Of a stretch of 64,000 nt of DNA, positions 13,401 to 25,240 are shown piece by piece. Each line of letters begins with the position of its first letter. The stretch's first letter is position 1. Where the stretch lies: NCBI GenBank assembly GCA_036897445.1, contig JAYMTL010000060.1, positions 44,164 to 108,163 of the forward strand, given 5' to 3'. A program made the position numbers and the translations under genes. The notes beneath the pieces were generated by a model that saw only the letters and a list, made by a program, of their open reading frames with translations, had not been told where the DNA came from and made no database searches. The stretch comes from Pelargonium tetragonum (Eukaryota; Streptophyta; Magnoliopsida; Geraniales; Geraniaceae).

Positions 13401-16200
13401 AAAGGGAGCCTCTAGGCATACTAGACTTGTTTGAATGAATCTGGATTCCTGTTTTCTTTAGCTTTGACTGCAAAGCCTCTTCTCACACTCTTCCTTCTGG
13501 AATTTTTAGGTTTTTACTGAACTGAGCAGGGCTCTCTTTACAAGGTGGGAAGTCACTAAGTTAAAAGTTACTCTATTTGAAACGGGGTTTTATGAAGAAG
13601 TAAAGTATAGAGAATTCCTAGTTTGATTCTTATTTAAGGGTTGCTCCCAGGTTGACTGTCTTTTTAAGCATAGGTTCGATACATTCCATTAGATAAGTCA
13701 GGGTTTCGCCTAAGTTTTTGATAAAGGATAATGAGAAGTCTAGGTTCTTTCTTTTGGGATATTCCAGTTATAAAGGAAGAGTATAAGTCATTTCGTTTGT
13801 ACAGATGAATAGGGATCGGGAGTAAGAGTCTGCCCTCCTTTTTCTTAGTACTCTTTCTCGGAGTTAGGCCCTTCTCAAGAAGTTTCTCATCAGGACTTTA
13901 AGGTGACAGTAAAAGGTTTTTCCAAGAGGAGTTAGGGTGGGAGTCCCTTTTCTATTATCTATTAAGAAATGAGTACAGATTTTTAGTAAGCAAGTCAAAG
14001 GTTCTATTTAAAACGGGTAACGAGGAAGCAATTATAAAGCTCGACTGTCTAAATGAAAGGCAAAAACAGGTTTCTTTTACCTACCGATCTGCATAAGTCT
14101 AACCACTAAAAGTTGGGGTCACAAAGGATTCTACTTTTTGAAATGGGGGCTTAGTCCAGTTATAGAGGACTTTGAAAGTTTAGAAAAAGGATAAGCTTTT
14201 GCTTCTATATGAAACAGAAAACTTCTAAAAAAACTTCTTTGGAGAGCTCGTAAAAAATGTTGTGCAGATTTCAAACCCCAAAAAGTTCATAAGACCTTTT
14301 TACTAAATTACTAAAGGAATTGCATCTCGTTTTGAAAAAAGTACGCGGGCTCTATAGCAAAATAAATAAACGTTTTAACTAACAAATCATATTCAGTTAA
14401 AAAAGTAGGATTGCCTTATACGGAAAAGTCAAACAAATCCAATATAAAAAAAGCTTTCTTGGAAAGTACTTAGTTTCTCCTGTCAAAGCAGAGCCAAGTC
14501 TAGATATAAAGTTCTTTGGTAAGTTGGGGTCTTCAAGTAGAACTTTTGAGTTTATTAGATTTGGGATTAGAACCTGTCACTTTCTTTTGTCTTAATATGA
14601 ATATGTCTATGTTTCTCTTTGAAAGTAAAGCATAAGGGAAGTACTAGAAAATTGGTTGACTATCTTTGTGGAGCAGGCTTCGGGTTGAAGGACATATAAG
14701 AATAAACAAAGAGTCTCAGAATCTTAGGTTTCACAGTCAATCTGGGAGTACCTCTGGACTATACTATAGAGCGATAAACACAGGGAACAAAAGGAATGCG
14801 CCTTAAAATACAAAGCCAAAGACTACTAACTACTAAGACTTTCTATTCCAATTAATGGAACTAAGACCCCTTATCATTACAGTAACCTGTAGGAGTGTAC
14901 TATAGAACTCCTAAGACTAGGTATACTACACCAGCTCAAAGGAACCCTATAACAACAGGAAGAGAAAGAACTCTATAAATGTATGATATTAGCCTAAGAG
15001 TCCTAGCTATGATACAGATACAAAAAACTTATAGAACAAACAAGTAAGTCAAACCAAAGTGTGTCTTGAGTATACCTACGCGACAGCCAACACTAAAAGG
15101 AAAAACAAGGGGCTTTTTTATTACCGAGCACACTAGGTAAATAAGACAGGGGTTTTTGAGATATTAAGTCATGGGGCTTTGAGTTTCTTAGAATTGAGTA
15201 ATGCGGTCAATTTTATAATTAGATAGATTGTCTGGTTTGAACTAAGGTTTGCTTGGGATTAGAACCTGTAGCTTTCTTACACGGTTTAGGTTTTCGTTTC
15301 ATAAATAAGGAGTAAGCTTATAGATCGATGAAGAAAGATATAAGAAGGGGTTTTGCTTAGCTGGAATTAGCAGGAGCTTTTCTAACTAAAGTAGTACTCT
15401 AACCGGGTTATGAGCTTTGACTAGAAAGTTTCATTAAGTAGTTGCTCCTAAATTCCTTGGTTTCCAAAGCTTTCTAAAGCAGGTAGTATAAGAATTCAAA
15501 GGCTGCTTTCTGCTTTATTTGCGGTTCCTAGGTTTCGGGTTAAGTTTTTTTTCAACTAGATTAAAAAATGGCCTTAGATTGGGTTATTTGACCAGTAAAT
15601 GTAGATTTTTCCTAGTCTTAGATCCAGAGCTTTCCTAGAATAAATATAAGTTTCAGTAAGAGCTTTTTTTACTAATAACTAATAAAGGTGTTTATACCTC
15701 ATTTCTCAGGGAGCTTTTTTAGGCAGACAGTTTGATAGCTAGAGATTCTATTCGAAGGTTCAGTTTCTAATTTTCAAAAAGTAGGGCTTTCACCGCTATA
15801 CGAAACGAGATAAGAATTTTCTTTTTCTTGCGAGCTGCAAATCTTGTTTGAAAGGGTTTACGCACGGCTGGGCTACCTTTTTCTAAAAAATAGGGCAGGA
15901 AAACCTTTATTTATGTGGGTAAACTCAACTTTATCTTTGTCAAATTTCTACTATGAGAAAAATCCTCAGGGCACTTTTAACTAATAAAGTGTATCTGGTT
16001 CTCAAAAAGGGTAGGATTCACCTATACGAAAAGTAAGAAAATTGTATAAAACACTCAGAAAAGGACCCCTTTTTTAAAGCATAAGCGTAAGTGCTTTTTT
16101 GAAAAAGCTTTGATCCCTATAAGAAGTTATAACAAGAACTAGAGAATCACTTAGATAGAGTATATAGAGGAGGAAAATGGATTACGCACTAAATGTTCAA
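13401..16200. repeat. G/T-rich block with short duplications
   Basis: The plus strand is richer in G and T than its surroundings. The 17-bp word TTGGGATTAGAACCTGT occurs at 14561-14577 and 15253-15269, each followed within two bases by CTTTCTT. The word GTAGGATTCACCTAT at 16011-16025 matches 10258-10272 and has weaker relatives at 14405-14421 and about 15781-15800. CTTTGATCCCTATAA at 16108-16122 matches 10332-10346. On the minus strand, CGATAAACACA at 14772-14782 (plus-strand spelling) and the bases around it fit the core of the repeat family seen at 30.76 and 32.35 kb. No gene is recognised. Confidence 0.5.
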
Positions 16201-17021
16201 GCGTTTTTTAGACTAATGGCCTTAGGTTCAAGTCTAAAAAAACTATCCTTTACTAATTTCTTCTTTCTTTTTTTGTTTGCTTTCATTTTGAGAATGAGTT
16301 GTCAAAACTAAATATTCAAAAGCATTCTTCTAAATTACAAAGTTTCACAAAGAATTAGGAATGACTTTTCTTTCTCTTAGTTTTTGCGAGGTATCAATTT
16401 CAAGTCAGTAGATCCCTTTCTTTTCATTTCAACTTTTTAGAAACCATACATATAGGGGATTCTGCCAAATGGAAAAGCCTGCCTATTAAACCCCTTTAAA
16501 GTATACTCTTTCTGAAGTAAACCCGGGTTGGAATGTCTATTAAAATAAAGCCTATCCCGAGTTTCTATATTTTATAAAAAAAAAATTTTACGAATTAAGA
16601 AAATCTAACATAGTAATTTTAGGAAAGAAATCCTAATTTTGATATATATATCAAAACTGGAGAGCTTTTAATAACTTTTTAATCTTATCTTATAAACTTA
16701 TAAAGTAGTAGGTAGTAAAAATCCGGTATTTGAAATACTACGTGCTCTAGATTCTATATACTATATGGAAGACTTAAGCTACAGAAATCCCTAAATATAG
16801 GAAGGACAACAACTTCAATATAAAGAAAAACTTAATAAAGAACACTTGGTTAAGAGGTAGGTTCTTGGATGGCTTGTGTTTCTGCCCTGGAATTTACCTG
16901 CTTTCTTTTGGCAAACTTCTTTTCTTTTTCTGAAATTGCTTCATCATTAGAATCACTTCAATAGAAAAAGGTATTCCGCCTCCTGTATATATACTAGTCA
17001 GTTAAGTAGTAAAGTGTACGT
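16201..17021. other. Spacer with a 20-bp AT palindrome
   Basis: No gene is seen. The only distinct structure is a perfect 20-bp palindrome at 16637-16656, TTTTGATATATATATCAAAA. It could form a cruciform, but nothing indicates a role. Confidence 0.6.
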
Positions 17022-17093
17022 TAAAGTCTATCTCAGTTGGTATAGCGTTGTCATACTCACCCGAGGGCCCTAGGTTCAAAGCCCAAGATCCGG
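17022..17093 (+). pseudogene. tRNA-like remnant with A-box and B-box motifs
   Basis: A D-arm/A-box-like segment at 17029-17047 (contains TCTCAGTTGGTATAGCG) is followed by a B-box-like segment at 17071-17085 (TAGGTTCAAAGCCCA) at normal tRNA spacing. No five-pair anticodon stem or acceptor stem can be built. CAT sits roughly where the anticodon would be, but the flanking stem does not pair. I read it as a decayed tRNA gene or a chance-preserved fragment, identity unknown. Confidence 0.3.
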
Positions 17094-17289
17094 ATATTCT
17101 AAGTATTCTAAAGTGTCGAGTTAAGAAATGACTTTGCAGCTTTTCCTTATTCCCCGCATTCCCAGCCTTATAATGACTCTTCACTTAAAAGAGAGGATCC
17201 TTCTTTCTCGTTTTCTTCCACTTTTGCCCGCACAAAGTAAATTGAAAATTTCTTACCGAGACACTTGAATTTCTCTTTTGATTCTTGTT

Positions 17290-17346
17290 CTTATTTTCTG
17301 AGTTGGTAGAGCACGGGCGTCATGCGTGGGTTCGAGTCGGCTCCTT
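17290..17346 (+). pseudogene. Shortened tRNA-like remnant
   Basis: A D-arm-like segment CTGAGTTGGTAGAGC at 17298-17312 is followed only 15 bases later by a T-arm-like segment GGGTTCGAGTC at 17328-17338. An intact tRNA needs about 27 or more bases between these points, so most of the anticodon arm or variable loop has been lost. It lies about 270 bp from the similar remnant at 17022-17093 and could be a partial copy of it. Confidence 0.35.
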
Positions 17347-18400
17347 ACTGCGGTGCAGAATGGCACTTGCATCCAAAATCTTCCTATAATATAATAGGTA
17401 GGGGTTTCCACCTTGTTTTATACTCAAGTCATTCTTTTTAGAAGCTTCAGTCAAGACGGGGTTCAAAAAATTTCTGGTAGCTTTAATATTTAAGACTTGT
17501 GAATCTATGGGTCAAGTAAAAGGGCCCTAAGCTCAATTGTAGGATATCTCTTTTTTAGTTTTAAGAAGGCTTTATCAATCCAAGTAGTGGCTGTAAGACC
17601 TGGCTAATAAAAGGAATCCCACGCTTAGTCTCGTATACTATACTGTAGTTATTCCGTAGGAAAAAAAAAAGTATCAAAAAGAAACGTAACCGAGGGTTTC
17701 TTATAGTTCTTGGCTTTGAAAGCTGCCTTTTATAATGCTAAGACGGGGGTTCCTGAATTGTACTAATATCTATATAAATTAGATAAGATATTACCACCCA
17801 GATTTTAGGAGCTTTTTATTGCAAGCCCCTCTCATTACGACGTTACGCTAGTATGTCAAGCAGTTCTAATCAAAAGAGTACTTTAAGGTATAAACCGGAA
17901 TTCTTACTTATTCTGATAGTAGTTCCTATAAAATCATCCCCAAAAAACTCTTTGACTCTGTTATAATTATAATAGGAAAAAGCGGCTGCCAAATACACAA
18001 CGCTGGTATCTCAAGTTTTGTATACAAAGTTTCCTTATTAGAATGAAGAATAGACGTAGAGTAGAAAGAAGGAGAGACAAAGGCAGCGCTGAGATAGGAC
18101 TTTGAGATGAGAGTTCGTAAGTCCTTCCTAAAACCTTAGACCTTGCCTGAGAAAGCAAAAGAAAGAATTCAGAAAGATTTAGTTTTTAGAGAGACCTTGG
18201 AATCAGTATTAGGCAATTCTGGCAATAGAAAATAGAACTCTACTCTATTGAGTCAGTTAAGGACTTTCCTTAAGTTCATAATTTTCCTTAGGGGTTTTGC
18301 CTATAGGTTTTTCTCCAGAGAACTATAAAGCCAAAGGCGCTTTGAATTGAGTCTAACCGGGTTATTTTAGTATATATATAAGGGTCTCTCAGAGTTATTA
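17347..18400. other. Spacer without recognisable genes
   Basis: I see no gene, tRNA or clear repeat here. The 63-codon minus-strand frame at 17967-18158 has no recognisable motif. Confidence 0.6.
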
Positions 18401-20330
18401 AAGACAGAAAAAGGAAAGTTATCAGATTAGTTAGTAGCTTGCAGGAGTTCCGAGCGAGTAAGAAAGTAGAAATACCGAATCTTAGTTTTTACCAGAAAGA
18501 AGACTTGGAAAGGCAAAATCCCTGAGGTTTTATAAGGTCTAAAAAGTCGTAGTAATTTAAGCAGTCTCCTGAAAAATATGCTATTAGAAGCCCGGGTCTT
18601 ATTAAATTAGGAAGACGCAAGCTTTAGAGTTACAAAAAGGGTCCGTAGGGTAGGTAGTACAAAAGCAAGTATACGGCAGCCGGGTCTATAAGGTATGGAA
18701 GGTAAAGTATACTAGTTTTTATATAGTACCTGTAGACGCTATAACCCAATATAAGATTCTTATTCTTAGGCAAAGTAGTAGCAATAGTAAGTAGAAGGAG
18801 GAGCTTTCTATATTTACTTAGACTGGTTAGGGACTTTTTCAGGGGAGTAGGGAATTCCTGTTGTAGCTATACATTATTCTATAGTAAGAGTCTTTAGTTT
18901 GTATTGTAGTTCTTCTTTGTATCTAAGGTCTCTCTATGCCTTTATCGGTAGGGAGGCACTTAGTAGGAGCAGGATAGGATCAATGTGACCGAGTGAAACG
19001 TAGAGAAGGAGGTGAATGTAAGATAGTGTATAGAGTCTACTGACTTCCGTTAAATAACCATCAAGTTCTTATTCTTCTTTATTACTTTCATTACTTACCC
19101 GTTTCCTTATAGCTGCTAGGCTTCTTATATGGGCTATCCCTGCCTTATAACATATCTTTTTTATAGTCTTGGGGTTGAATGTAGCTAGTTTAGTTACTGT
19201 ATTATAGGATTATAGGAAGAGATAGGATACTGTATTAGTTGTAATAACCAGTATAGATTGTACTCTTAGGGGCGGCTGATAGCCTGACCGGCAGTCTCTC
19301 TTGATTCTTTCTTAAAAAGCAAATAGAAAAAGGATACATTCAATTTGATGATAAACAGGTAACCTAGGGGAACTTACTGGGTACCTAAATAGTAGGTAAA
19401 GAACACTCTAGCTAGATAGTTTGGCATTATTCAAGAGAATATGTCAATCTTTCTTTTTACGAACCCTTTACTGTCAAGTCTTCTATTTCCTTAAGTAGTT
19501 GCTATTTAGGTTTTTTGTTTCTTTCCCTGGGTCTAGTTGTCAGAGAGTTTCAGAAATTACGAGCTACAAAGAAATGAAAGAGGAGTTTCGACTAAGGAGA
19601 TGCTTTTAGAAAAGACTCTCGAAGTTGGGAGGGCTTCTCCTTGATTCAATTTAGAGACCCCCTTCTTTTTTGTTTGGAAGTGCTTTTTACAAGGTTTTGC
19701 AGTCTCTGATAGTCCAGGTTTACCGCCTTAACTTTTCAATTTTAGTGGTATGGCAGAGGGGGAAATCTTTATGAATTATTAGATTCTTTTCCCAGTACAG
19801 GTAGGAAATCCGAGTTAGAGCGGACCCCTCTATTAGTATTTAAAAGGCAAATCGAAGTTCAAGTGTGTTAAAGTAGGAAACGTATATGAAATGAGATTAG
19901 AACTCCTGTTTTACTGTAACCCTGGCTAAAGGTATCGAAGATGTGGCATTTACGGGTTTAGGGATTTTTCTCACTTCTTATAAGTCAAAGTTGAATTTGT
20001 TATTGGTGTTTCTTTTTTTCTAAGGGAAGGGGAATCCGTTTCCAAAAAAGAGAGTTGGCAAGGAGAGTTTAGTTTTTTAATTTCCTAATCAAGTTTTTAA
20101 AGCAAAGCAGTTAGGGGCTATGTCTTAAACAACTTTAAGGGGAGTCTCTTTCTTATGGGCAGGATAATGAATAAGTAAAAGTAGATAGTAAGATAAGGGA
20201 TCTAATAGGTTAGTTGCTCCCATATATAAGGTGTATTCCTCAAGGGGGTTATGTGTTTATCGTTAATGAGGGATCTTGGGAGTATCTGAAGCGGTATACC
20301 TTACTGACTCAACCTTCAAGTTTAGGAGGT
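18401..20330 (+). repeat. G-over-C block with two or more repeat-family copies
   Basis: The plus strand is G-rich. A 23-bp word at 18724-18746 (TAGTACCTGTAGACGCTATA and three more bases) recurs at 63653-63675 with one mismatch. A family core begins with TTTATCGG at 18941-18948 and ends near 19050. Another begins with TGTGTTTATCG at 20252-20262 and reaches the 24-bp word at 20307-20330 that is shared with 10504-10527. The cores align with inverted copies at 28.4, 30.7, 32.3 and 32.8 kb (see the entry for 28251-33420). No gene is recognised, and the repeats are too diverged to be recent duplications. Confidence 0.6.
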
Positions 20331-20370
20331 CGCTATAGTATCTTAGTTTGGTAAAGATAATGAGATAGCG
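20331..20370. repeat. Hairpin at a G-rich to C-rich switch
   Basis: CGCTAT (20331-20336) pairs with ATAGCG (20365-20370), and TATCTT (20339-20344) pairs with AAGATA (20354-20359). There is a small asymmetric internal loop and a nine-base terminal loop. Immediately downstream the plus strand changes from G-rich to C/T-rich. The segment around ATGAGATAGCGCAAC matches ATGAGATAGCACAAC on the minus strand near 28.34 kb, so it belongs to the repeat family. Confidence 0.5.
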
Positions 20371-20790
20371 CAACCTATACATGAACTTCTTATTCTTCGT
20401 ACTCTTACCTGACTCACTTTGTTGCTGCTTTCGTAGACCCAGTTGTTTTATCTTCTTCTTTCCTAGGCCCAGATTCTGTATTACTCCTTAACTTCCTTGA
20501 CCTAACCGGCTTAGCTGAGTTACTGGTTGTTGTTGATTCTTACTCTTAATCTTTGTACGCTTTCCTAGAGCTATCCCTGTCTTCTTTTTCATATGAGATC
20601 TACCTAGAACTTCTTATGAGCTTTCTTAATTACATTACCTGTAGCTAAGATCTTACCTGCCCTCTTTGCTAGAGTTGTACCTATCAGACCTATACCTGCA
20701 CTGCTCTTCTTATTGTTATTGCAGCCTTGAGTAGGGGTTCCTTTCTCTTTTTTAAGCGATTCAATTTACTTTTTGACTTCCCGATCTTAA
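20371..20790 (+). repeat. Pyrimidine-rich 3' half of a repeat-family copy
   Basis: This continues the copy that starts at 20252. Shared words in order are TTGTTTTATCTTCTT (20443-20457, also 10626-10640), AGATTCTGTAT (20471-20481, also 10668-10678), and a 21-bp exact word at 20620-20640 that is the reverse complement of 32579-32599. On the minus strand, 20604-20699 is open for 31 codons before a stop and would encode a segment beginning AGIGLIGTTLAKRAGKILAT. That segment is Gly/Ala-rich, then Lys-rich, and I do not recognise it as a known protein. Confidence 0.6.
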
Positions 20791-20923
20791 GCCTTCTCAA
20801 CCTCGGCAGTTTCTTAACGTAATGAGCCCTTTTGAACCCGCGTTGGGTTCAAAGTCTAAAGCTCTACCAACCCAAAAGAAACTTTGATATGATCGGAGGA
20901 AACTAAGAAACTGAACGAGAGTA

Positions 20924-21014
20924 CGGAAGAAATGGGATTCGAACCCATGATACGCAGTTACCCTTGTATGTTGATTTAGCAAACCAATGCCTTAAGCCGC
21001 TCGGCCATTTCTCC
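20924..21014 (-). tRNA. trnS-GCU: tRNA-Ser(GCU), organellar type
   Basis: A 91-nt class II tRNA that decodes AGC and AGU serine codons. Reading the minus strand: acceptor 5' arm GGAGAAA, D arm GCC...GGC around AGCGGCTTAA, anticodon stem TTGGT/ATCAA (one G.U pair) closing loop TTGCTAA with anticodon GCU. A long variable arm follows (ATAC/GTAT with a 12-base loop), then T arm ATGGG-TTCGAAT-CCCAT, 3' arm TTCTTCC and discriminator G. From memory, the anticodon, variable and T arms match plant mitochondrial trnS-GCU almost base for base. The acceptor stem has a G.U pair at 4-69 and an A5.C68 mismatch, which C-to-U tRNA editing could repair if it occurs here. CCA is not encoded. It stands alone, with no neighbouring gene and no promoter I can identify. 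It is the only structurally near-complete gene in the window. Confidence 0.9.
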
Positions 21015-21471
21015 ACACATAGTAGAACTCATTGCAATACAGGATCTTTTCCTTTTTTGTTCTATCTAAGTGATTCTATTGACCAGTTTTACTAGCAAAA
21101 GGATAAGTCTAACTGCAGCCCCTATCTAGACTTTTAAGAAAGGTAAAAAAGCATAGTTTTTTTAAGCGCCCGCTTCTTAGTTTTTGCGGTTTTTGACACA
21201 AGAGTTTTTATACTACTTAGAAGAAGGACTCTTTATATATAAATGTGAAAAACAAGACGTCTAGAGATTTCTTTTTATGCTTTTATGAAACTCCTTTCTA
21301 TTCTAGGGCCAGCGGCATCCCCTAAAAACTTTATGCATATTGGCTTGTTCCCCTTTTTGCTGGATTAATGAAATAAAATTAGTAGAGCCTTTATATATAT
21401 ATTATATCCAAGTTTGAGTTGAAAAGTAAAATAGAATTGCTAAGATAAGGACCGGGGTCTAGTTGTGTTAC

Positions 21472-21596
21472 ATGCCTGATACAAGAAAGCTTGTCTGTGC
21501 GTGCGTGCGTTAGACCTATCGCAAGACTTTTTCTTTTCGTTAGTACGTTTAAGACAGGGCCTATAAGAAAAATCCTTGTTTTGTAGTATCAGGCAT
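21472..21596. repeat. 125-bp element with 11-bp inverted ends and a GTGC microsatellite
   Basis: ATGCCTGATAC at 21472-21482 is the perfect inverse of GTATCAGGCAT at 21586-21596. Further in, TGTCT near 21491-21495 and AGACA near 21552-21556 are again inverse to each other. Between the arms lies a short GTGC repeat (about three units, 21496-21509). The layout resembles a small non-autonomous inverted-repeat element or a long hairpin. I see no clear target-site duplication outside the arms. Confidence 0.45.
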
Positions 21597-21599
21597 AGG

Positions 21600-24500
21600 A
21601 AAGAGACTCTCGAAGAAAAAATTTATATGCTTTACTTGAATTGGCCTTAATTAACTATACTGTTTTCGAGATCAAGATATTGACTCTAATTGTTGCGCTT
21701 TTCAGCCTTTCTAATTCTTTTCAGAGCCCCCTTAGTCTATATAAGGTAAAATAGTAAAGATTTGACCCTTTTTTGAAGCTTTAGTTTAACTTGAGTCCTC
21801 TAACTAGCTCTAAAACCCCTCCTCGCTAGGCTACCTCTAGACAATTCTTTAAAAAGGACTTTAACTAACAACTAGCTAACACTCGAGCTCAAATTGCCCG
21901 TTAATTTAAGTAAGAAGGGCTTCGCACCTCTCTCACTCAGGAACCCCCGCCTTTACATTCACTCGTCGTAATAGGCCAAGTTTACAATACTTTGAGCTTT
22001 TTAGTCTTTTTTTTAATATCAAGTTTTTATCTTTCACTGTTCTTTTTTTGCTACTCAAGATCAAGATCCTTCGTTTTTTAATGAGTAATATTCGTATTTA
22101 TAGTTAATTAAAGGACAACTTTTTAGAGTGGTCGGAAAACCCTAATTACAAGTCGATTTAAAGAATTCCGAGGACTTGCACCTTAATTAATTAAAAGGCT
22201 TCCAGGTTTTTGATAAACTTATTGATAACCTCTCAACCAAGGTCTTGGATTTTAGGATTAAATTAAAGAAAAGGAGTCCACTGCTTAGATCGTATCAAGG
22301 AAAAGAAAAAAGGGAATTCACTACCCTAGGCGCCTTGCATCCCTCTAAAATTTTAACATTTACTAAGGCTTTGAACACCTTAGGAAGCGAGTCTAACTAA
22401 CTAATAAGCAAAAAAAAAAAGAACGCTTTTATACGGTAAGGGCTGCACTCCAAAACGGGGCAAAAGCAAAAAGTAGAGGATTCGTATGATATAACAAGGT
22501 TATTACTAAGTTTTTATAGGTATTACTTTTTTTTATTCAAGATATAAGCGAGGCTTGGAGTTTTCCTTGTCAAGGAACTTTTTTATATACGTGCAATACA
22601 ATACAAAATACAAAGGGCCTTTTTGGATACTGCAGAGTTTGACTCTTCTTAAACTTTCTATTATTCTTCATTTTGAAATTAAAGGGGTTCAGGTCTCTAT
22701 TTCCCAGTCGGGTATCCAACCCTTATTAAAACTAAAATTAAGAAAGAATTCCTAAAATCCTAGGTGCCATCCTTGGGTTGTTGTAAATAAGGCGGGTTTT
22801 ATACTTTTTTTACTTAAGCCAAAGAGCCTCTAAAGAGTTTAGTTTAGCTGCAGCTTAACTGGCAGGGCATTAAAAATCTTAAATTTGGCTAGAAGTGCTA
22901 TTTATCAAAGTATCAAAAATAGGGTATTCTATCATTTTTTTTATTTGAGTAACGAGTCTTCGCTTAAGGTTTCGAGAACTTTGAAAAGTAAAAGTTTAGT
23001 GCGCGCTTCCCCCTAAAGTTTTACAAGAATTCTTATGAAAATTGTATGCGGAATATGAAAGACCAAAGCTACCCTCAAATTTATAGGGAAGTTTAGAGAC
23101 CCAGATATATAAGTTATAGGTGTCTTGGGTCGTTGATATTACTTACAAGCGTTTAGTACCTCTTTATATCTATATTTTACCTGAGGTCGTTGAATGGAAT
23201 TCCACGCTTCTTAGGAGATAAGGGCTTTAACCTCGTGTTGCTAAGTCAAAATGCGGTTGCTGAAATCCGGATACTTTTACATTTTTTTCATATCTATTTT
23301 TAAGTTAAGCAATTGAAAAAGATACCCCTTTACTTGTCTATGGTAGCTTTTTTATGACATGTGGAAAGATTTTTTGAGGACTTTCTTACTTAGGAACAGC
23401 TTTAACTAATAGTAATACAAATTCGCCATATTAGAACCCTCCTGGGCATACCGGGTTTACAAGGAAAGGTTTCGTTTTAGAGTTTGCACTTCGTTTTTAT
23501 TCGTTCCTAGATTCGTATTAATACCTTTTAATCCACTAATATTACTAAGAATAACTGCCTAATTTAAGTTCTTATACAATATAAATAAGGAGCTTATCTT
23601 TCTCCTCGTAGTTTACCTCAAACAGAGTGTGCAAAAAGTCCCTGATTTAAGGAGGCCCCAAACAAGTATCTTTAGTGATAGAAAATTCTTGGGAAACCCT
23701 TTAATTAGAAAGTCTCCGAACCTAAAAAGGGAAGCTTTTTTATAATATAATGTGGAGAAAGGGCGCATTCATAAAAATTCAGTTTCAGGACCTCAAATTG
23801 CACGGAAATAGAAAAGTATATAAGCCCCGGTCCGGTTATCAAAGTTCTATTAATACAAAAACTTTTAGGCAATAACTCAAATCCCAGTTTCAACTACACT
23901 ATACTAGGAAACCCTTTTTACAGACTTTTTGATATTGAAAATTTTTTTGTCAGTAAAGTAATGAAATTAGTTAGACTTTCTATTTAAGAAGTTAGCTCTA
24001 TGTGTTATAGATTAAGAGAGTTAAGTACCGCGCAAGCTCTTCAAGCTAAAGCAATTTATATGAGCTAGTATAAAGAATAAGGATCCCTTTTATTAAATAT
24101 CTAAAAAGCGCAGCTTACTCAGGTGTTATACAATCGAGAAGAACTATACTTACTACAATACTACATTTTTTAAGAATAAAAGAAACTATGGACATTAAAG
24201 AGGGAGCTCTCTTCCTTTACCCACTCAAACTATAACGTGTAAAATTCATCTAGGGAGATAGTTAATGGTTCAAAACTTTCATATCAAAATATTAAACTAA
24301 GTGTACTAAAGGGGGATCCAGAATCTCTGAAAGAGCGACCCAAAGTTCCTTTCATTTTTTAACTGAGTCAGAGTCTTTCATTACCAGTCCTACGCTTGAA
24401 TATAGTGTAACCTTCCCTATTAAAATGAACTTAATTAAACAAGTCAAACTCTAGCTCCGAGAGGAGTAATCAGATTCTCTTTTGGCTTCTTTAAAGCATT

Positions 24501-25240
24501 TCTTTTTTTTTTTTCCAGTAGCTGCGGGTGAAAAGGGTACCCCAAGTAGATAATCCTGCAGTGTAATCTTTTTTGTGGAAGAAGGGGTTACCGTTGACTA
24601 AAATCAAATCAAAAGCAATTAAGGAAGTGGTAGTAAATATACACTCAGAAAGCCATTACTTACCTAAAAAAAGAAGATTTATATGGCTTGTATCGATAAT
24701 ATAGGGTCTCAAAAATGGGGTAAACATTCAAAAATTTTGCAAGGTTTTTAGGACCTAATGAACTTTTTCATTAAATTAAGCTCAAGGCTCGTTGAAAAAA
24801 GAAGGAATTCCTTTAGTCTAAATTACGAGGTCCCGTATTCTGTGGATTCTTATTTATAAAACAAAACTAAAGTAACTTTATCCTAATGAAATTTCCAATA
24901 AGGCACATCCTTTCTACTATAGTAAGCACTCCTCTAGGATTCAAGTGAAAGATTTATTACATCAGTTGTATCTCTCAAGCATTTTTGTCAACTATAACTT
25001 TTCATATTCTATAAAAAGGAAGTTCTATAATAGATAGAAGGATGTATACCTACTTTGAGACTCGGTTTAACCCGGTAGAACTTCGTTAGGTATTCCTGTC
25101 TAATTCTGAAAGGGGAGAAACCCACGGGGCACCAAAAAATTTTATTTACACAAAGCTTATCCGTTATATTAAAAAGTAAACCTGCACTTCTTTCTTCTTA
25201 TCAATTAATAAAAAAAACTTCTGTAAAATCCTTGGTGAAA
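21600..25240. other. Spacer without recognisable genes
   Basis: I found no gene, tRNA or strong repeat in this 3.6-kb stretch. The open frames at 22555-22755 (plus, 66 codons) and 23705-23893 (minus, 62 codons) carry no recognisable motif. Confidence 0.65.

Noticed and set aside
16215-16245. TTAGGTTCAAGTCTAA resembling a T arm
   Set aside because: A four-pair stem with the right loop, but no acceptor stem, A-box or anticodon arm upstream.
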